DNA from: an uncultured Prevotellaceae bacterium
GTDB taxonomy: Bacteria; Bacteroidota; Bacteroidia; Bacteroidales; Bacteroidaceae
DNA: 64,000 nt
NCBI GenBank assembly: GCA_900316585.1
Contig: ONDM01000002.1
Location: 248,001 to 312,000 of the forward strand
Direction: 5' to 3'
Shown: one piece after another, positions 21,717 to 30,187 of the stretch
How positions within the stretch are numbered: position 1 is the first letter of the stretch
Layout of the letters: every line of letters starts with the position of its first letter
Position numbers and translations under genes: made by a program
The notes under the pieces: model-generated
Told to the model about the DNA's origin: nothing
What the model saw: the letters and a program-made list of their open reading frames with translations, nothing else
Database searches by the model: none

Positions 21717-23417
21717 ATGGTTTATAAGATAGCAGATGATATTATTTCTCCATTAGGAGAGGGTACAGAACAGAATTACCAGGCACTTAGCAGTGGAAGT
21801 TCTGCCTTGTGTACTTATACTCATTTGTGGAATCTTCCAGAACCATTTGCTGCTTCTTTGTTTACGGATGCTCAGAAGAAAAAGTATCAAGTAGAAGGAT
21901 TGACGTTTTTCGAATCATTGCTGTATCAATCCATTTCCCGTGCATTGGAGCAAACGACTATAAACATCCATGCTGACCGGGTGATTCTGATAGTTAGTAC
22001 AACTAAGGGTAATATTGATTTGTTGGAAAATTCTGACTATAACAAAGACCGGGTGTATCCAGGAAAAGCAGCTGAAGTTGTTTCTGCCAAATTAGGATTT
22101 AATACAATTCCTGTCACGGTTTGTAATGCATGTATATCGGGTACAGCTGCTCTTATCCTTGCAGACAGGCTTTTAGATTCAGGATTTTATGACTATGCTG
22201 TAGTCTCTGGTACCGATGTGCAGAATAAGTTCATCGTTTCTGGATTTCAATCCTTTAAGGCTTTGTCTGCCGATCCTTGTCTCCCATTTGATATGGAACG
22301 TACGGGTTTGAATTTGGGAGAGGCTGTGGCAACTATGATTCTGTCGAATAAACCAATTGCTCCTCATTCTTGGGCTATTAAGAATGGGAAAATCTGTAAT
22401 GACGCTTATCATATTAGCAGTCCTTCAAAACAGGGAGAGGGTAGTTTCAAGGCTTTGAATGGTGCTTTGACAGGTGAATCAGTAAAGGACTTGGCACTTA
22501 TCAATGTTCATGGAACAGCTACAATGTATAATGATCAGATGGAATCTATTGCCGTACAACGTGCTTGTTTGTCTGATTTGCCTTTAAACGGTTTAAAAGG
22601 CTATTATGGTCATACGATGGGTGCAGCTGGTATATTGGAGACTATTATTACGATGAAATCGATAGATCATCATCGTATATTGGGAACTAAGGGCTTTACA
22701 GAATTAGGTGTTTCAGGAAAAATCAATATATCTTCAGAATCCCTAGATACGGATAGAAATTCATTTGTAAAATTGATTTCTGGTTTTGGAGGTTGTAATG
22801 CTGCTTTGTTTGCTGCTAAAGATGTTCAAGTGCAATCTGAAGTCTCTGTACCTGAAGAAATGATTAAGACTCATCATGTTAAGGTTTCAACAGAACAAAT
22901 TATAGTTGATGGAGTCGTTTTAGAGACAAGTAATACGGGAAAGGACTTGTTGGCAGAGGTTTATAAAACCAGAATTGGGGGGTATCCGAAATTTTATAAA
23001 ATGGATTTGCTATGCAGGCTAGGATTTATAGCTTCAGAGCTATTGCTTCACTCATCTGGCGAGAATCGTGATTGTGATAGAGATGACCGGGCTGTGGTGC
23101 TTTTCAACCGTACTTCTTCCATACATTCAGATATTATTCATCAGAATGATATTTCTGATATGGAGAATTTCTATCCTAGTCCTTCAGTTTTTGTCTATAC
23201 GTTACCCAATATAGTAACTGGTGAAATCGCAATCAGGAACCATTATCATGGTGAAACATCATTTTATGTTCTGCCTGAAAAAGATGAGAATATTATGAAC
23301 CAGATTTTCATGTCTACGTTTCAAGATAGAGATATCAAAAGTATTTTGGGTGGTTGGATAGATGCTGAGGATGAATCTCATTTAGACGCAGAACTTTATT
23401 TGTTAATGAAAAATTAA
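21717..23417 (+). CDS. Ketosynthase with C-terminal CLF-like extension (KS2), cluster gene 8
   Basis: A 566-residue protein. Residues 1-370 form a complete ketosynthase: Cys139 in CNACISG, His265 in NVHGTAT, Lys294 and His299 in KGYYGHTMGAAG, and SGFGGCNAALF. Residues about 375-566 are an extra domain with FYKMDLLCRLGFIASELLL, DRAVVLFNRTSS and PSVFVYTLPNIVTGEIAIR. That pattern belongs to truncated ketosynthase-like (ketoacyl-synt_2 type) proteins of Bacteroidota pigment clusters. The tail has no nucleophilic Cys, so it may act structurally or as a chain-length partner. It shares a motif with the tail of KS3. It starts 3 bp after the thioesterase. Confidence 0.88.
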   Translation: MVYKIADDIISPLGEGTEQNYQALSSGSSALCTYTHLWNLPEPFAASLFTDAQKKKYQVEGLTFFESLLYQSISRALEQTTINIHADRVILIVSTTKGNIDLLENSDYNKDRVYPGKAAEVVSAKLGFNTIPVTVCNACISGTAALILADRLLDSGFYDYAVVSGTDVQNKFIVSGFQSFKALSADPCLPFDMERTGLNLGEAVATMILSNKPIAPHSWAIKNGKICNDAYHISSPSKQGEGSFKALNGALTGESVKDLALINVHGTATMYNDQMESIAVQRACLSDLPLNGLKGYYGHTMGAAGILETIITMKSIDHHRILGTKGFTELGVSGKINISSESLDTDRNSFVKLISGFGGCNAALFAAKDVQVQSEVSVPEEMIKTHHVKVSTEQIIVDGVVLETSNTGKDLLAEVYKTRIGGYPKFYKMDLLCRLGFIASELLLHSSGENRDCDRDDRAVVLFNRTSSIHSDIIHQNDISDMENFYPSPSVFVYTLPNIVTGEIAIRNHYHGETSFYVLPEKDENIMNQIFMSTFQDRDIKSILGGWIDAEDESHLDAELYLLMKN

Positions 23418-23428
23418 AGAAATAAAAT

Positions 23429-23695
23429 ATGGATGAATTAATTAGGCAATTGAAAGAACAGATCATTGATGTTCTTAATTTGGAGGAGATGACTCCAGAT
23501 GATATTGATGATCAGGCTTCGTTGTTCGGTGAAGATGGAATCGGATTAGATTCCATAGATGCACTTGAACTAATTGTTCTTTTGGAGAAGGAATATGGCA
23601 TTCGCTTGGCAAATCCTTCTGAAGGTAAAGCAATTTTCAAGAATGTAGCAACGATAGCAGATTACGTAAGTAAGAACCGAAAAAATAAGTTGTAA
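23429..23695 (+). CDS. Acyl carrier protein (ACP2), cluster gene 9
   Basis: An 88-residue acidic carrier protein with phosphopantetheine Ser42 in GLDSIDALEL. It is sandwiched between KS2 and KS3, 11 bp after the former and 1 bp before the latter, suggesting it works with the paired ketosynthases. It differs clearly from ACP1, so the carriers may have separate roles such as starter loading and elongation. Confidence 0.95.
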   Translation: MDELIRQLKEQIIDVLNLEEMTPDDIDDQASLFGEDGIGLDSIDALELIVLLEKEYGIRLANPSEGKAIFKNVATIADYVSKNRKNKL

Positions 23696-23696
23696 A

Positions 23697-25451
23697 GTGA
23701 ATTCAAGTATTGTTATCACAGGTGAAGGTATTGTCTCAGCAATAGGCTTGGACAAAAAATCTGTGCTACGTTCTCTGCAAGAAGGGAAAACGGGTATAGG
23801 TCTTATGCATTACTTGGATTCAGTTCACAAAGAGCTGCCAGTTGGTGAAGTTCATCTCTCAAATGAAGAGATGAAGGAACAATTGGGAATTAAGGGATTA
23901 GCCAGTAGAACGGCTTTGATGGGAATACTTGCCATAAAACAAGCTATTGATGAGGCTAAGGTTCAAGATGAGAAGAAACGTATTGTCTTGATATCAGGTA
24001 CTACAGTTGGTGGTATGGATTTGACCGAACGCTATTATGAAGAACTGATTCATGGTGACAATGAGCATTTGGAATGTTTAGAGTATCATGATTGTGGAGG
24101 ATGTACCCAGTTCATGGCTAATTATTTTGGTATCTTCTCTGATTGCACCACTATTTCTACAGCCTGTTCTTCTGCTGCAAATGCCATTATCCTTGGTGCC
24201 AACTTATTGAAAAGTGGGCAGGCTGATATGGTTATTGCTGGAGGTACCGAAGCGCTTTCTAAGTTCCATCTGAATGGATTTAATTCTTTGATGATCTTGG
24301 ATAAAGAAATTTGTCGTCCTTTCGATGCCACTCGTGCTGGATTAAATTTGGGTGAGGGTGCAGCCTTCCTTGTACTGGAAACAGAAGAATCAGCCAGAAA
24401 AAGAAGTGTGCCAGTTCATGCTTATTTAAATGGATATGGGAATTCATGTGACGCTTTTCATCAGACAGCTACATCAGAGAATGGTGAAGGAGCATATCTT
24501 GCCATGAATGATGCTTTGCGTATGGCAGGGATTCATCCTTCTGAGGTTCAATATGTAAATGCTCATGGTACTGGTACCCCAAATAATGATTCAAGTGAAA
24601 GTGTAGCTCTTCAAAGAGTGTTTGGTGAAACAATGCCATTGATTTCTAGTACAAAATCATTTACGGCTCATACTACTAGTGCTTCTGGAAGCATAGAGTC
24701 TGTAATAAGTATTTTAGCATTGCAGCATCAGTTTGTTCCAGGTAATCTGGGTTGGAAGTATGAGTTTGCTGGTGGAATCATTCCTACTTTAGGTGAATCT
24801 CATTATGAATTACATCATGTTCTATGTAACTCTTTTGGATTTGGTGGAAATGACTCTTCATTACTCTTCTCTGATAGACCAACATCCTTTACAGATTCCG
24901 TTTTGAGTAATAAAGACATCAGGTTATTAAGTAAAGTAGAGATTGATACAGAAGAACAACTCTCTGACATCAAACTCTATGTAAAGCCATTGGAGGCTCG
25001 TCGTATGGGTAAGCTAATGAAGAGCTCACTCTTGTCGTCATTGAAAGCCTTACAACAGGCTGGAATTGAATGCCCAGATGCTATTATTACAGGTACATCA
25101 ATGGGGTGTCTGGAAAATAGTGAACTTTTGCTGAATGAGATTCAAGAACAGGGAGAACAGATGATAAAGCCTACACTTTTTATGCAGAGTACCCATAATA
25201 CAATTAGTAGCAACATAGCAATTCGGTTGAAATGTTATGGGTATAATGTAACCTATACTCAAGGTGATGATTCTTTAGATTGGGCTATTCGTGATGCGGA
25301 ACTGCTCTTAAGAAGTGGTAAGGCTAAAAATGTCCTAGTAGGTTGTCATGAAGAAACGACTCCTGTTTTTCGGGAATTCATGAATCGCCTAGGAAAAAGA
25401 TATGATTATTCTATTCACTCAATAGTAATGGTGCTGTCATGTGGAAATTGA
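23697..25451 (+). CDS. Ketosynthase with C-terminal CLF-like extension (KS3), cluster gene 10
   Basis: A 584-residue protein. Residues 1-392 are a complete ketosynthase: Cys157 in STACSSAAN, His290 in NAHGTGT, Lys320 and His325 in STKSFTAHTTSASGS, and NSFGFGGNDSSL. Residues about 410-584 are a second, truncated ketosynthase-like domain (FMQSTHNTISSNIAIRLK, then TQGDDSLDWAI where the nucleophile region should be, then NVLVGCHEE). It carries no active Cys, like a chain-length factor. The start is GTG: the conserved SSIVITGEGIVSAIG begins right after it and no ATG fits. It lies 1 bp after ACP2 and overlaps the next gene by 13 bp. Confidence 0.88.
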   Translation: MNSSIVITGEGIVSAIGLDKKSVLRSLQEGKTGIGLMHYLDSVHKELPVGEVHLSNEEMKEQLGIKGLASRTALMGILAIKQAIDEAKVQDEKKRIVLISGTTVGGMDLTERYYEELIHGDNEHLECLEYHDCGGCTQFMANYFGIFSDCTTISTACSSAANAIILGANLLKSGQADMVIAGGTEALSKFHLNGFNSLMILDKEICRPFDATRAGLNLGEGAAFLVLETEESARKRSVPVHAYLNGYGNSCDAFHQTATSENGEGAYLAMNDALRMAGIHPSEVQYVNAHGTGTPNNDSSESVALQRVFGETMPLISSTKSFTAHTTSASGSIESVISILALQHQFVPGNLGWKYEFAGGIIPTLGESHYELHHVLCNSFGFGGNDSSLLFSDRPTSFTDSVLSNKDIRLLSKVEIDTEEQLSDIKLYVKPLEARRMGKLMKSSLLSSLKALQQAGIECPDAIITGTSMGCLENSELLLNEIQEQGEQMIKPTLFMQSTHNTISSNIAIRLKCYGYNVTYTQGDDSLDWAIRDAELLLRSGKAKNVLVGCHEETTPVFREFMNRLGKRYDYSIHSIVMVLSCGN

Positions 25452-25792
25452 TAATTCTTGCTTTAATCCAGAGTCTGTTGCTTTCTAGTGGTCAGGTGTT
25501 TTTGAAATTTGCATTGATGCGGATGGCTCCATTTGGTTGGAATCGTGATTTCTGGGGTGGCTTACTGGTAAATTGGCAATTTGCCTGCTGCGGTATTTGT
25601 TATGCTTTGGGATCACTCTTGTGGTTTTATATCCTCAAGAATTTCCCATTTAGTATGGCATATCCGATGATTAGTTTAAGTTATGTGATGGGAATGATAG
25701 CTGCCATCTGTTTCTTTCATGAGGAAGTTTCAATTGAAAAATGGATTGGTGTGTTGTTGATTATGGGTGGTTGTATATTAATTGCTAAATAA
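25439..25792 (+). CDS. Small four-helix DMT-superfamily (SMR/ArnF-like) membrane protein, cluster gene 11
   Basis: A 117-residue protein with four predicted membrane helices (about 3-20, 38-58, 65-90, 98-115). Landmarks are SSGQVFLKFAL in helix 1 and FSMAYPMISLSYVMGM in helix 3, which match small DMT proteins such as EmrE and the ArnE/ArnF flippase subunits. In this setting it may move a lipid or lipid-linked sugar precursor rather than export drugs. It overlaps KS3 by 13 bp and precedes the LolA-like gene by 5 bp. Function inferred from context. Confidence 0.78.
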   Translation: MWKLIILALIQSLLLSSGQVFLKFALMRMAPFGWNRDFWGGLLVNWQFACCGICYALGSLLWFYILKNFPFSMAYPMISLSYVMGMIAAICFFHEEVSIEKWIGVLLIMGGCILIAK

Positions 25793-25797
25793 TAAAG

Positions 25798-26421
25798 ATG
25801 AAGAAGTTCATTGTATTATTGATATTTTCGCTGTGCATTAGCACTCAGGTTTCTGCTCAGACATTATCTGAGACTCAAATTAGGCAAGAGATCAATAAGG
25901 TGGCATCACAGATGAAATCTATGCAGTGTGATTTTACTCAGACTAAAAATTTGAAGATGCTGAATGACAAATTAGTGTCTAAGGGTAAGATGTATTATCA
26001 GCAGAGTAATAAATTACGTTGGGAGTATGTTACCCCTTATGCTTACATTTTTCTTTTGAATGATTCAAAGGTATACTTGAAGAGTAATCAGCATAATGAT
26101 GTGATAGATGTTCAGCAAAATAAAATATTCAAGGAAATTGCTCGCATCATGATGAATAGTGTTGTTGGTAATTGTTTGAATGATGACAAGGATTTTAGTG
26201 TGAAGATTTCGGATGTTGCCAATGAATATGTTGCTAGTTTATCTCCGTTGAGGAAGGATATGAAGCAGATGTTTCAGAAAATTGTACTTCATTTCAATAA
26301 AAAGACAACAACTGTTTCTGTGGTTGAACTGGTTGAAAAAAATGGTGACAATACTGTTATAGAATTGAACAATATACAGATTAATTCTAAGATTGATGCG
26401 AAATTTTTTACTGTTGATTAG
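25798..26421 (+). CDS. LolA-like outer-membrane lipoprotein carrier, cluster gene 12
   Basis: A 207-residue periplasmic protein with a signal peptide (KKFIVLLIFSLCISTQVSA, cleavage before Gln21). Residues 30-90 carry the LolA pattern QMKSMQCDFTQTKNLKMLNDK then GKMYYQQSNKLRWEY. LolA ferries hydrophobic acyl chains across the periplasm. Such copies are standard in aryl-polyene clusters and probably carry the lipidated pigment to the outer membrane. It overlaps the next gene by 26 bp. Confidence 0.88.
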   Translation: MKKFIVLLIFSLCISTQVSAQTLSETQIRQEINKVASQMKSMQCDFTQTKNLKMLNDKLVSKGKMYYQQSNKLRWEYVTPYAYIFLLNDSKVYLKSNQHNDVIDVQQNKIFKEIARIMMNSVVGNCLNDDKDFSVKISDVANEYVASLSPLRKDMKQMFQKIVLHFNKKTTTVSVVELVEKNGDNTVIELNNIQINSKIDAKFFTVD

Positions 26422-26818
26422 CTTGCTTTGTGCCACTTTATATGCTCATGCACAAGTTCTCTTTCCACAAAAGGAGGGAGACCGCTCTCGTTATACTGCG
26501 TACATCGAGATGCCAAAGGCTTATATCAGTGGGATATGTATTATTGCTTATCAAGGTGGACAAATTAATGGAAGTATTTTCAATGAGTTTGGCATATCTG
26601 CTATGGATTTTTCCTATTTTCCAGAAAAGGACAAGGTGAAGTTACATAATGTAATTAGTATTTTGAACCGGTGGTACATAAAAATGACCTTGAGGAAGGA
26701 CTTGAAAAAATTGATCCATGTTTTGCAGGATGGTAAAAATGAATATGTGAATGAAAAAAGGCATATTAGATATTTATTTACTCCTTTAGTTGCTAATGAA
26801 GATGATATTGCTGGATAG
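26396..26818 (+). CDS. Small secreted protein of unknown function, cluster gene 13
   Basis: I do not recognise this 140-residue protein with confidence. It has a clear signal peptide (RNFLLLISLLCATLYAHA, cleavage before Gln19). The mature part has FPQKEGDRSRYTAYIEMPKA, GICIIAYQGGQINGSIFNEFGIS and a basic C-terminal half, and looks beta-rich. Aryl-polyene clusters usually encode a small DUF3261-type lipoprotein next to LolA and the exporter, and this may be its counterpart, although it has no lipobox. The ATG at 26396 is preferred to a TTG one codon upstream. It overlaps LolA by 26 bp and gene 14 by 23 bp. Confidence 0.75.
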   Translation: MRNFLLLISLLCATLYAHAQVLFPQKEGDRSRYTAYIEMPKAYISGICIIAYQGGQINGSIFNEFGISAMDFSYFPEKDKVKLHNVISILNRWYIKMTLRKDLKKLIHVLQDGKNEYVNEKRHIRYLFTPLVANEDDIAG

Positions 26819-27179
26819 TCTATATTCAATAATAAGGAAAGAGTGTACAGAGAAAGGTGTCAAGTATTGGCTCTCTCTTAATAATACGCATTTCATCTAC
26901 AAAGCTCATTTCCCAGGACAGCCTATAACTCCGGGTGTCTGTGTAATACAGATTTGTTTGGAAATAGCTAGCGATTATTTGAATAGAAGTTTGGAAATAG
27001 ATAGGGTGAATAATGTGAAATTCCTGTCTGTTATGTCACCTCTTGAAGTACATGGAAATGTAATCTGTGAATTGACAAAGGTCATAGAGGAAGAACCCAA
27101 CAGGTTGAAGGTACAAATGTTGATTTATGACGATCAAGTTACTTATGCTAAAATATCATTGACTTTGAAACAAATATGA
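26796..27179 (+). CDS. FabZ-like hotdog dehydratase subunit lacking the catalytic Glu (keeps His), cluster gene 14
   Basis: A 127-residue hotdog protein. AHFPGQPITPGVCVIQICLE aligns with the FabZ active-site block GHFPG...LEAMAQ. The catalytic His is kept (His38), but the Glu expected 14 residues later is Gln52. It is thus complementary to gene 6, which has Glu but no His. In FabA/FabZ dimers His and acidic residue come from different subunits, so a heterodimer of the two would assemble one complete site. The start is ambiguous between ATG at 26796 and 26802. It overlaps the preceding gene by 23 bp and the following one by 4 bp (ATGA). Confidence 0.82.
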   Translation: MKMILLDSLYSIIRKECTEKGVKYWLSLNNTHFIYKAHFPGQPITPGVCVIQICLEIASDYLNRSLEIDRVNNVKFLSVMSPLEVHGNVICELTKVIEEEPNRLKVQMLIYDDQVTYAKISLTLKQI

Positions 27180-28681
27180 AAGATACTGTAGAACTACCTA
27201 TAAAAGAATCATTGAAGGCACGTGGAATCTGTGTGCTTATTCCTACATATAACAATGTGGGAACAGTAGAGCATGTTGTCCGTGAGGCTTTATCTTATTG
27301 TGATGATGTCATAGTTGTCAATGATGGTTCTACAGATGGTACTTCAGAACTTTTAGATAGCATATCTTCTATAACAGTTGTCTCTTATCCTAAAAACAGA
27401 GGTAAAGGATATGCCTTGAAGACGGGTTTCAAGAAAGCTTTGGAAATGGGCTTTTCATATGCCATAACTCTAGATTCTGATGGTCAACATTATCCTTCTG
27501 ATATTCCTTTGTTCTTGAAGGCGAATCAGGAACATCCTGGAGCTTTGATTGTAGGTGCCAGAAACTTGACAGGTGTTGTACGTTCAAAAGGGAGCGATTT
27601 TGCAAATAAGTTTTCTAATTTTTGGTTCTACATCCAGACTGGCAGGAAATTGGATGATACGCAAACGGGTTACCGGCTTTATCCCATAAAGAAACTTTAT
27701 GGTTTGTCATTAATGACTTCTAAATATGAAGCAGAACTAGAGTTGCTTGTCTTTTCCTCATGGCATGGTGTAGAATTGGTTCAGATACCTGTTCATGTCT
27801 ATTACCCGCCTCGTGAGGAGAGAGTATCACATTTCCGACCAGGATGGGATTTCTTCCGTATTACAGTCTTGAATACAGTCTTGTGTTTTTTAGCCGTTGT
27901 ATATGGTTTGCCCCTGAGATTTTTCCGTTGGCTCCTGAAATATGTAAGGACTATCTATACCTTGCTGTTCTTCTTAATAGCAATTTGGGTGGTAATTACG
28001 CCTTTTGTCTATCTTTATGTGAAGATAGGTAAGATGACAGAAAAGAAGAGGAAAAAACTACATAGTATTATTTGTACATGTTCTCGCTTAATCATGTTGG
28101 TACATGGTATTCCTGGAACGAAGTTTCGATATAAAATTCAGGATGAGTCAGTGTTTGATAAACCATCGGTAATTATCTGTAACCATCAGTCTCATTTGGA
28201 TTTGGTTTGTCAGATGTTTTTTACCCCAAATATGATATTCTTGACTAATGACTGGGTTTGGAATAATCCTACCTATGGTTTTTTGATTCGTAATGCCGAA
28301 TTTTATCCTGTAAGAGAAGGTATGGCAGAATTGCTGCCAAAACTGAAATCTTTGAAAGAGCGTGGATATAGTATTGCTATATACCCGGAAGGAACACGCT
28401 CTAAAGATTGTAAGATTGGTCGTTTTCATCAGGGTGCATTTTATGTAGCAAGAGAACTGGACATGGATATTCTCCCTATGTGTCTATATGGACCAGGCAA
28501 GGTTTTGAAGAAAGGTACATATCATTTGAATAAAGGTCAGATGTACGTGGAGGTTGGGAAGAGGATTCCCCCTGAAGAACTTAGTAAGTATGGAGGTCTT
28601 AGAGAACAAGCCTCTGCTATGAGAAAGAGGTATATTCGAAAGTATACAGATTTGTGCAATAAGTTGGAACAAGATGCATAA
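27176..28681 (+). CDS. Glycosyltransferase family 2-PlsC acyltransferase fusion, cluster gene 15
   Basis: A 501-residue two-domain membrane protein. Residues about 15-230 are a GT2 domain like dolichol-phosphate mannosyltransferase, with LIPTYNN, VVNDGSTDGT and LDSDGQH (100-105). Two hydrophobic segments follow (about 230-250 and 262-285). Residues about 320-500 are a PlsC/LPLAT domain with NHQSHLD (HX4D, His337 and Asp342) and YPEGTRSK (403-410). The same fusion is a known aryl-polyene component. It likely builds or acylates a glycolipid anchor at the inner membrane. It overlaps gene 14 by 4 bp. Confidence 0.9.
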   Translation: MKDTVELPIKESLKARGICVLIPTYNNVGTVEHVVREALSYCDDVIVVNDGSTDGTSELLDSISSITVVSYPKNRGKGYALKTGFKKALEMGFSYAITLDSDGQHYPSDIPLFLKANQEHPGALIVGARNLTGVVRSKGSDFANKFSNFWFYIQTGRKLDDTQTGYRLYPIKKLYGLSLMTSKYEAELELLVFSSWHGVELVQIPVHVYYPPREERVSHFRPGWDFFRITVLNTVLCFLAVVYGLPLRFFRWLLKYVRTIYTLLFFLIAIWVVITPFVYLYVKIGKMTEKKRKKLHSIICTCSRLIMLVHGIPGTKFRYKIQDESVFDKPSVIICNHQSHLDLVCQMFFTPNMIFLTNDWVWNNPTYGFLIRNAEFYPVREGMAELLPKLKSLKERGYSIAIYPEGTRSKDCKIGRFHQGAFYVARELDMDILPMCLYGPGKVLKKGTYHLNKGQMYVEVGKRIPPEELSKYGGLREQASAMRKRYIRKYTDLCNKLEQDA

Positions 28682-28684
28682 TGA

Positions 28685-30187
28685 ATGAAGGGTAAAGTAG
28701 TTATAATTGGAAGCGGTTTGGGTGGATTATCTTGTGGTGTAATTCTAGCCAAGAACGGATATCAGGTTGTTGTTTTAGAAAAGAATTCGCAACCTGGTGG
28801 ATGTCTTCAATGCTTTACCCGTAGAGGTGTGCAGTTTGAAACGGGTATGCACTTTATTGGAAGTGCAGGACCAGGACAGACTTTAGATAAACTTATGAAT
28901 TATCTTGAGATATCAAAGGATGTTCAATTGTCGGAATTAGATCCATCTGGCTATGATGTGGTATTGATTGATGGTAAGTGCTATAAATTTGCTAAAGGGC
29001 GTAAACACTTTATAGATCAAATGACTTCATATTTCCCTAATCAACGTGTGAATCTTGAAAGATACTTTGATTTAGTAGAGAAAGTAGCCAATGCATCTTC
29101 ATTACATTCCTTGAAATATGCGGATTCTGATTCTTCTGTTAATACTGAATATCAACTGCGTTCTATAAACAATGTTATTGATGAAGTTATCACAGACCCA
29201 ATTCTAGCTAAGGTTCTTGTGGGAAATTTGCCTCTGTATGCTGCAGAGAAAGATAAGACACCATTTTCAACTCATGCATTCATAATGGATTTTTACAATC
29301 AAAGTGCTTATCGTATAGTGGGTGGAAGTGGTAAAGTGGCAAATTCAATGATTCACACCATAGAAAAATATGGTGGCGAAGTACTTACTAACCATGCTGT
29401 AACAAAGATTATTTGCGATGAGTGTCATGCAGTTGGAGTTGAGGTGAATCATGACAAGTTCATTTCTGCTGATTTTATCATCTCAGATGCTCATCCGATG
29501 CGTACTTTAGAAATGTTGGATACGAAGTTGATTCGTCCAGCTTTCAGAAATCGTATTAATTCAATTAGGCAGACGATAGGTAGTTTTACGGTCTATTTGC
29601 ATTTCAAGGAGAAGAGATTGCCCTATATGAATTATAACCTTTATGGCTATAATGGTAATACACCATGGGGGTGTGAAGATTACAATGATAGCACTTGGCC
29701 CAAAGGCTATTTGTATATGCATTTCTGTCAAGAAAATAATCCAAAGTATGCTACTACTGGTGCTGTCTTGTCTTATATGCATATAGATGATTTGGAGAAG
29801 TGGAAAGACACTACTGTAGGAAATCGAGGGAGTGAATATGAATCATTCAAGAAAAAGAAGGCTGAAATTTTATTGGATTCTTTGGAAAAGCAAATTCCTG
29901 GTTTGAAAGATTCCATCAAGTATTATTATACTTCCACTCCTTTGACTTATAGAGATTATACGGGTACAGAAGAGGGCAGTATGTATGGTGTTTCAAAGGA
30001 TGTGAATTCAAGTGCAGCTTGCCGTGTTCCGCACCGCACTCGTATACCGAATGTATATCAGACAGGTCAGAATATCAATTCACATGGAATGCTTGGTGTG
30101 CTTGTAGGTACAATTGTAACATGCAGTGAACTAATTTCTGCAGAAGCCATATATAGACAAATAATAGATGCTTATGGAAAAAGGTAA
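28685..30187 (+). CDS. RetSat/CrtI-like FAD-dependent oxidoreductase 1, cluster gene 16
   Basis: A 500-residue flavoprotein. The dinucleotide-binding motif IIGSGLGGLSCG is at residues 7-18, followed by VVVLEKNSQPGGCLQCF, typical of phytoene desaturase and all-trans-retinol 13,14-reductase relatives (COG1233). The C-terminal FAD motif is TGQNINSHGMLGVLVG. These enzymes desaturate, saturate or isomerise conjugated polyenes, so a role on the polyene chain is plausible. A hydrophobic patch near the N-terminus suggests membrane association. It is paired with a paralogue that overlaps its end by 20 bp. The precise reaction is unknown. Confidence 0.85.
   Translation: MKGKVVIIGSGLGGLSCGVILAKNGYQVVVLEKNSQPGGCLQCFTRRGVQFETGMHFIGSAGPGQTLDKLMNYLEISKDVQLSELDPSGYDVVLIDGKCYKFAKGRKHFIDQMTSYFPNQRVNLERYFDLVEKVANASSLHSLKYADSDSSVNTEYQLRSINNVIDEVITDPILAKVLVGNLPLYAAEKDKTPFSTHAFIMDFYNQSAYRIVGGSGKVANSMIHTIEKYGGEVLTNHAVTKIICDECHAVGVEVNHDKFISADFIISDAHPMRTLEMLDTKLIRPAFRNRINSIRQTIGSFTVYLHFKEKRLPYMNYNLYGYNGNTPWGCEDYNDSTWPKGYLYMHFCQENNPKYATTGAVLSYMHIDDLEKWKDTTVGNRGSEYESFKKKKAEILLDSLEKQIPGLKDSIKYYYTSTPLTYRDYTGTEEGSMYGVSKDVNSSAACRVPHRTRIPNVYQTGQNINSHGMLGVLVGTIVTCSELISAEAIYRQIIDAYGKR

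Noticed and set aside
21717-23417. KS2 as an inactive chain-length factor
   Set aside because: Its N-terminal domain keeps Cys139, both His residues and Lys294; only the C-terminal tail looks CLF-like.
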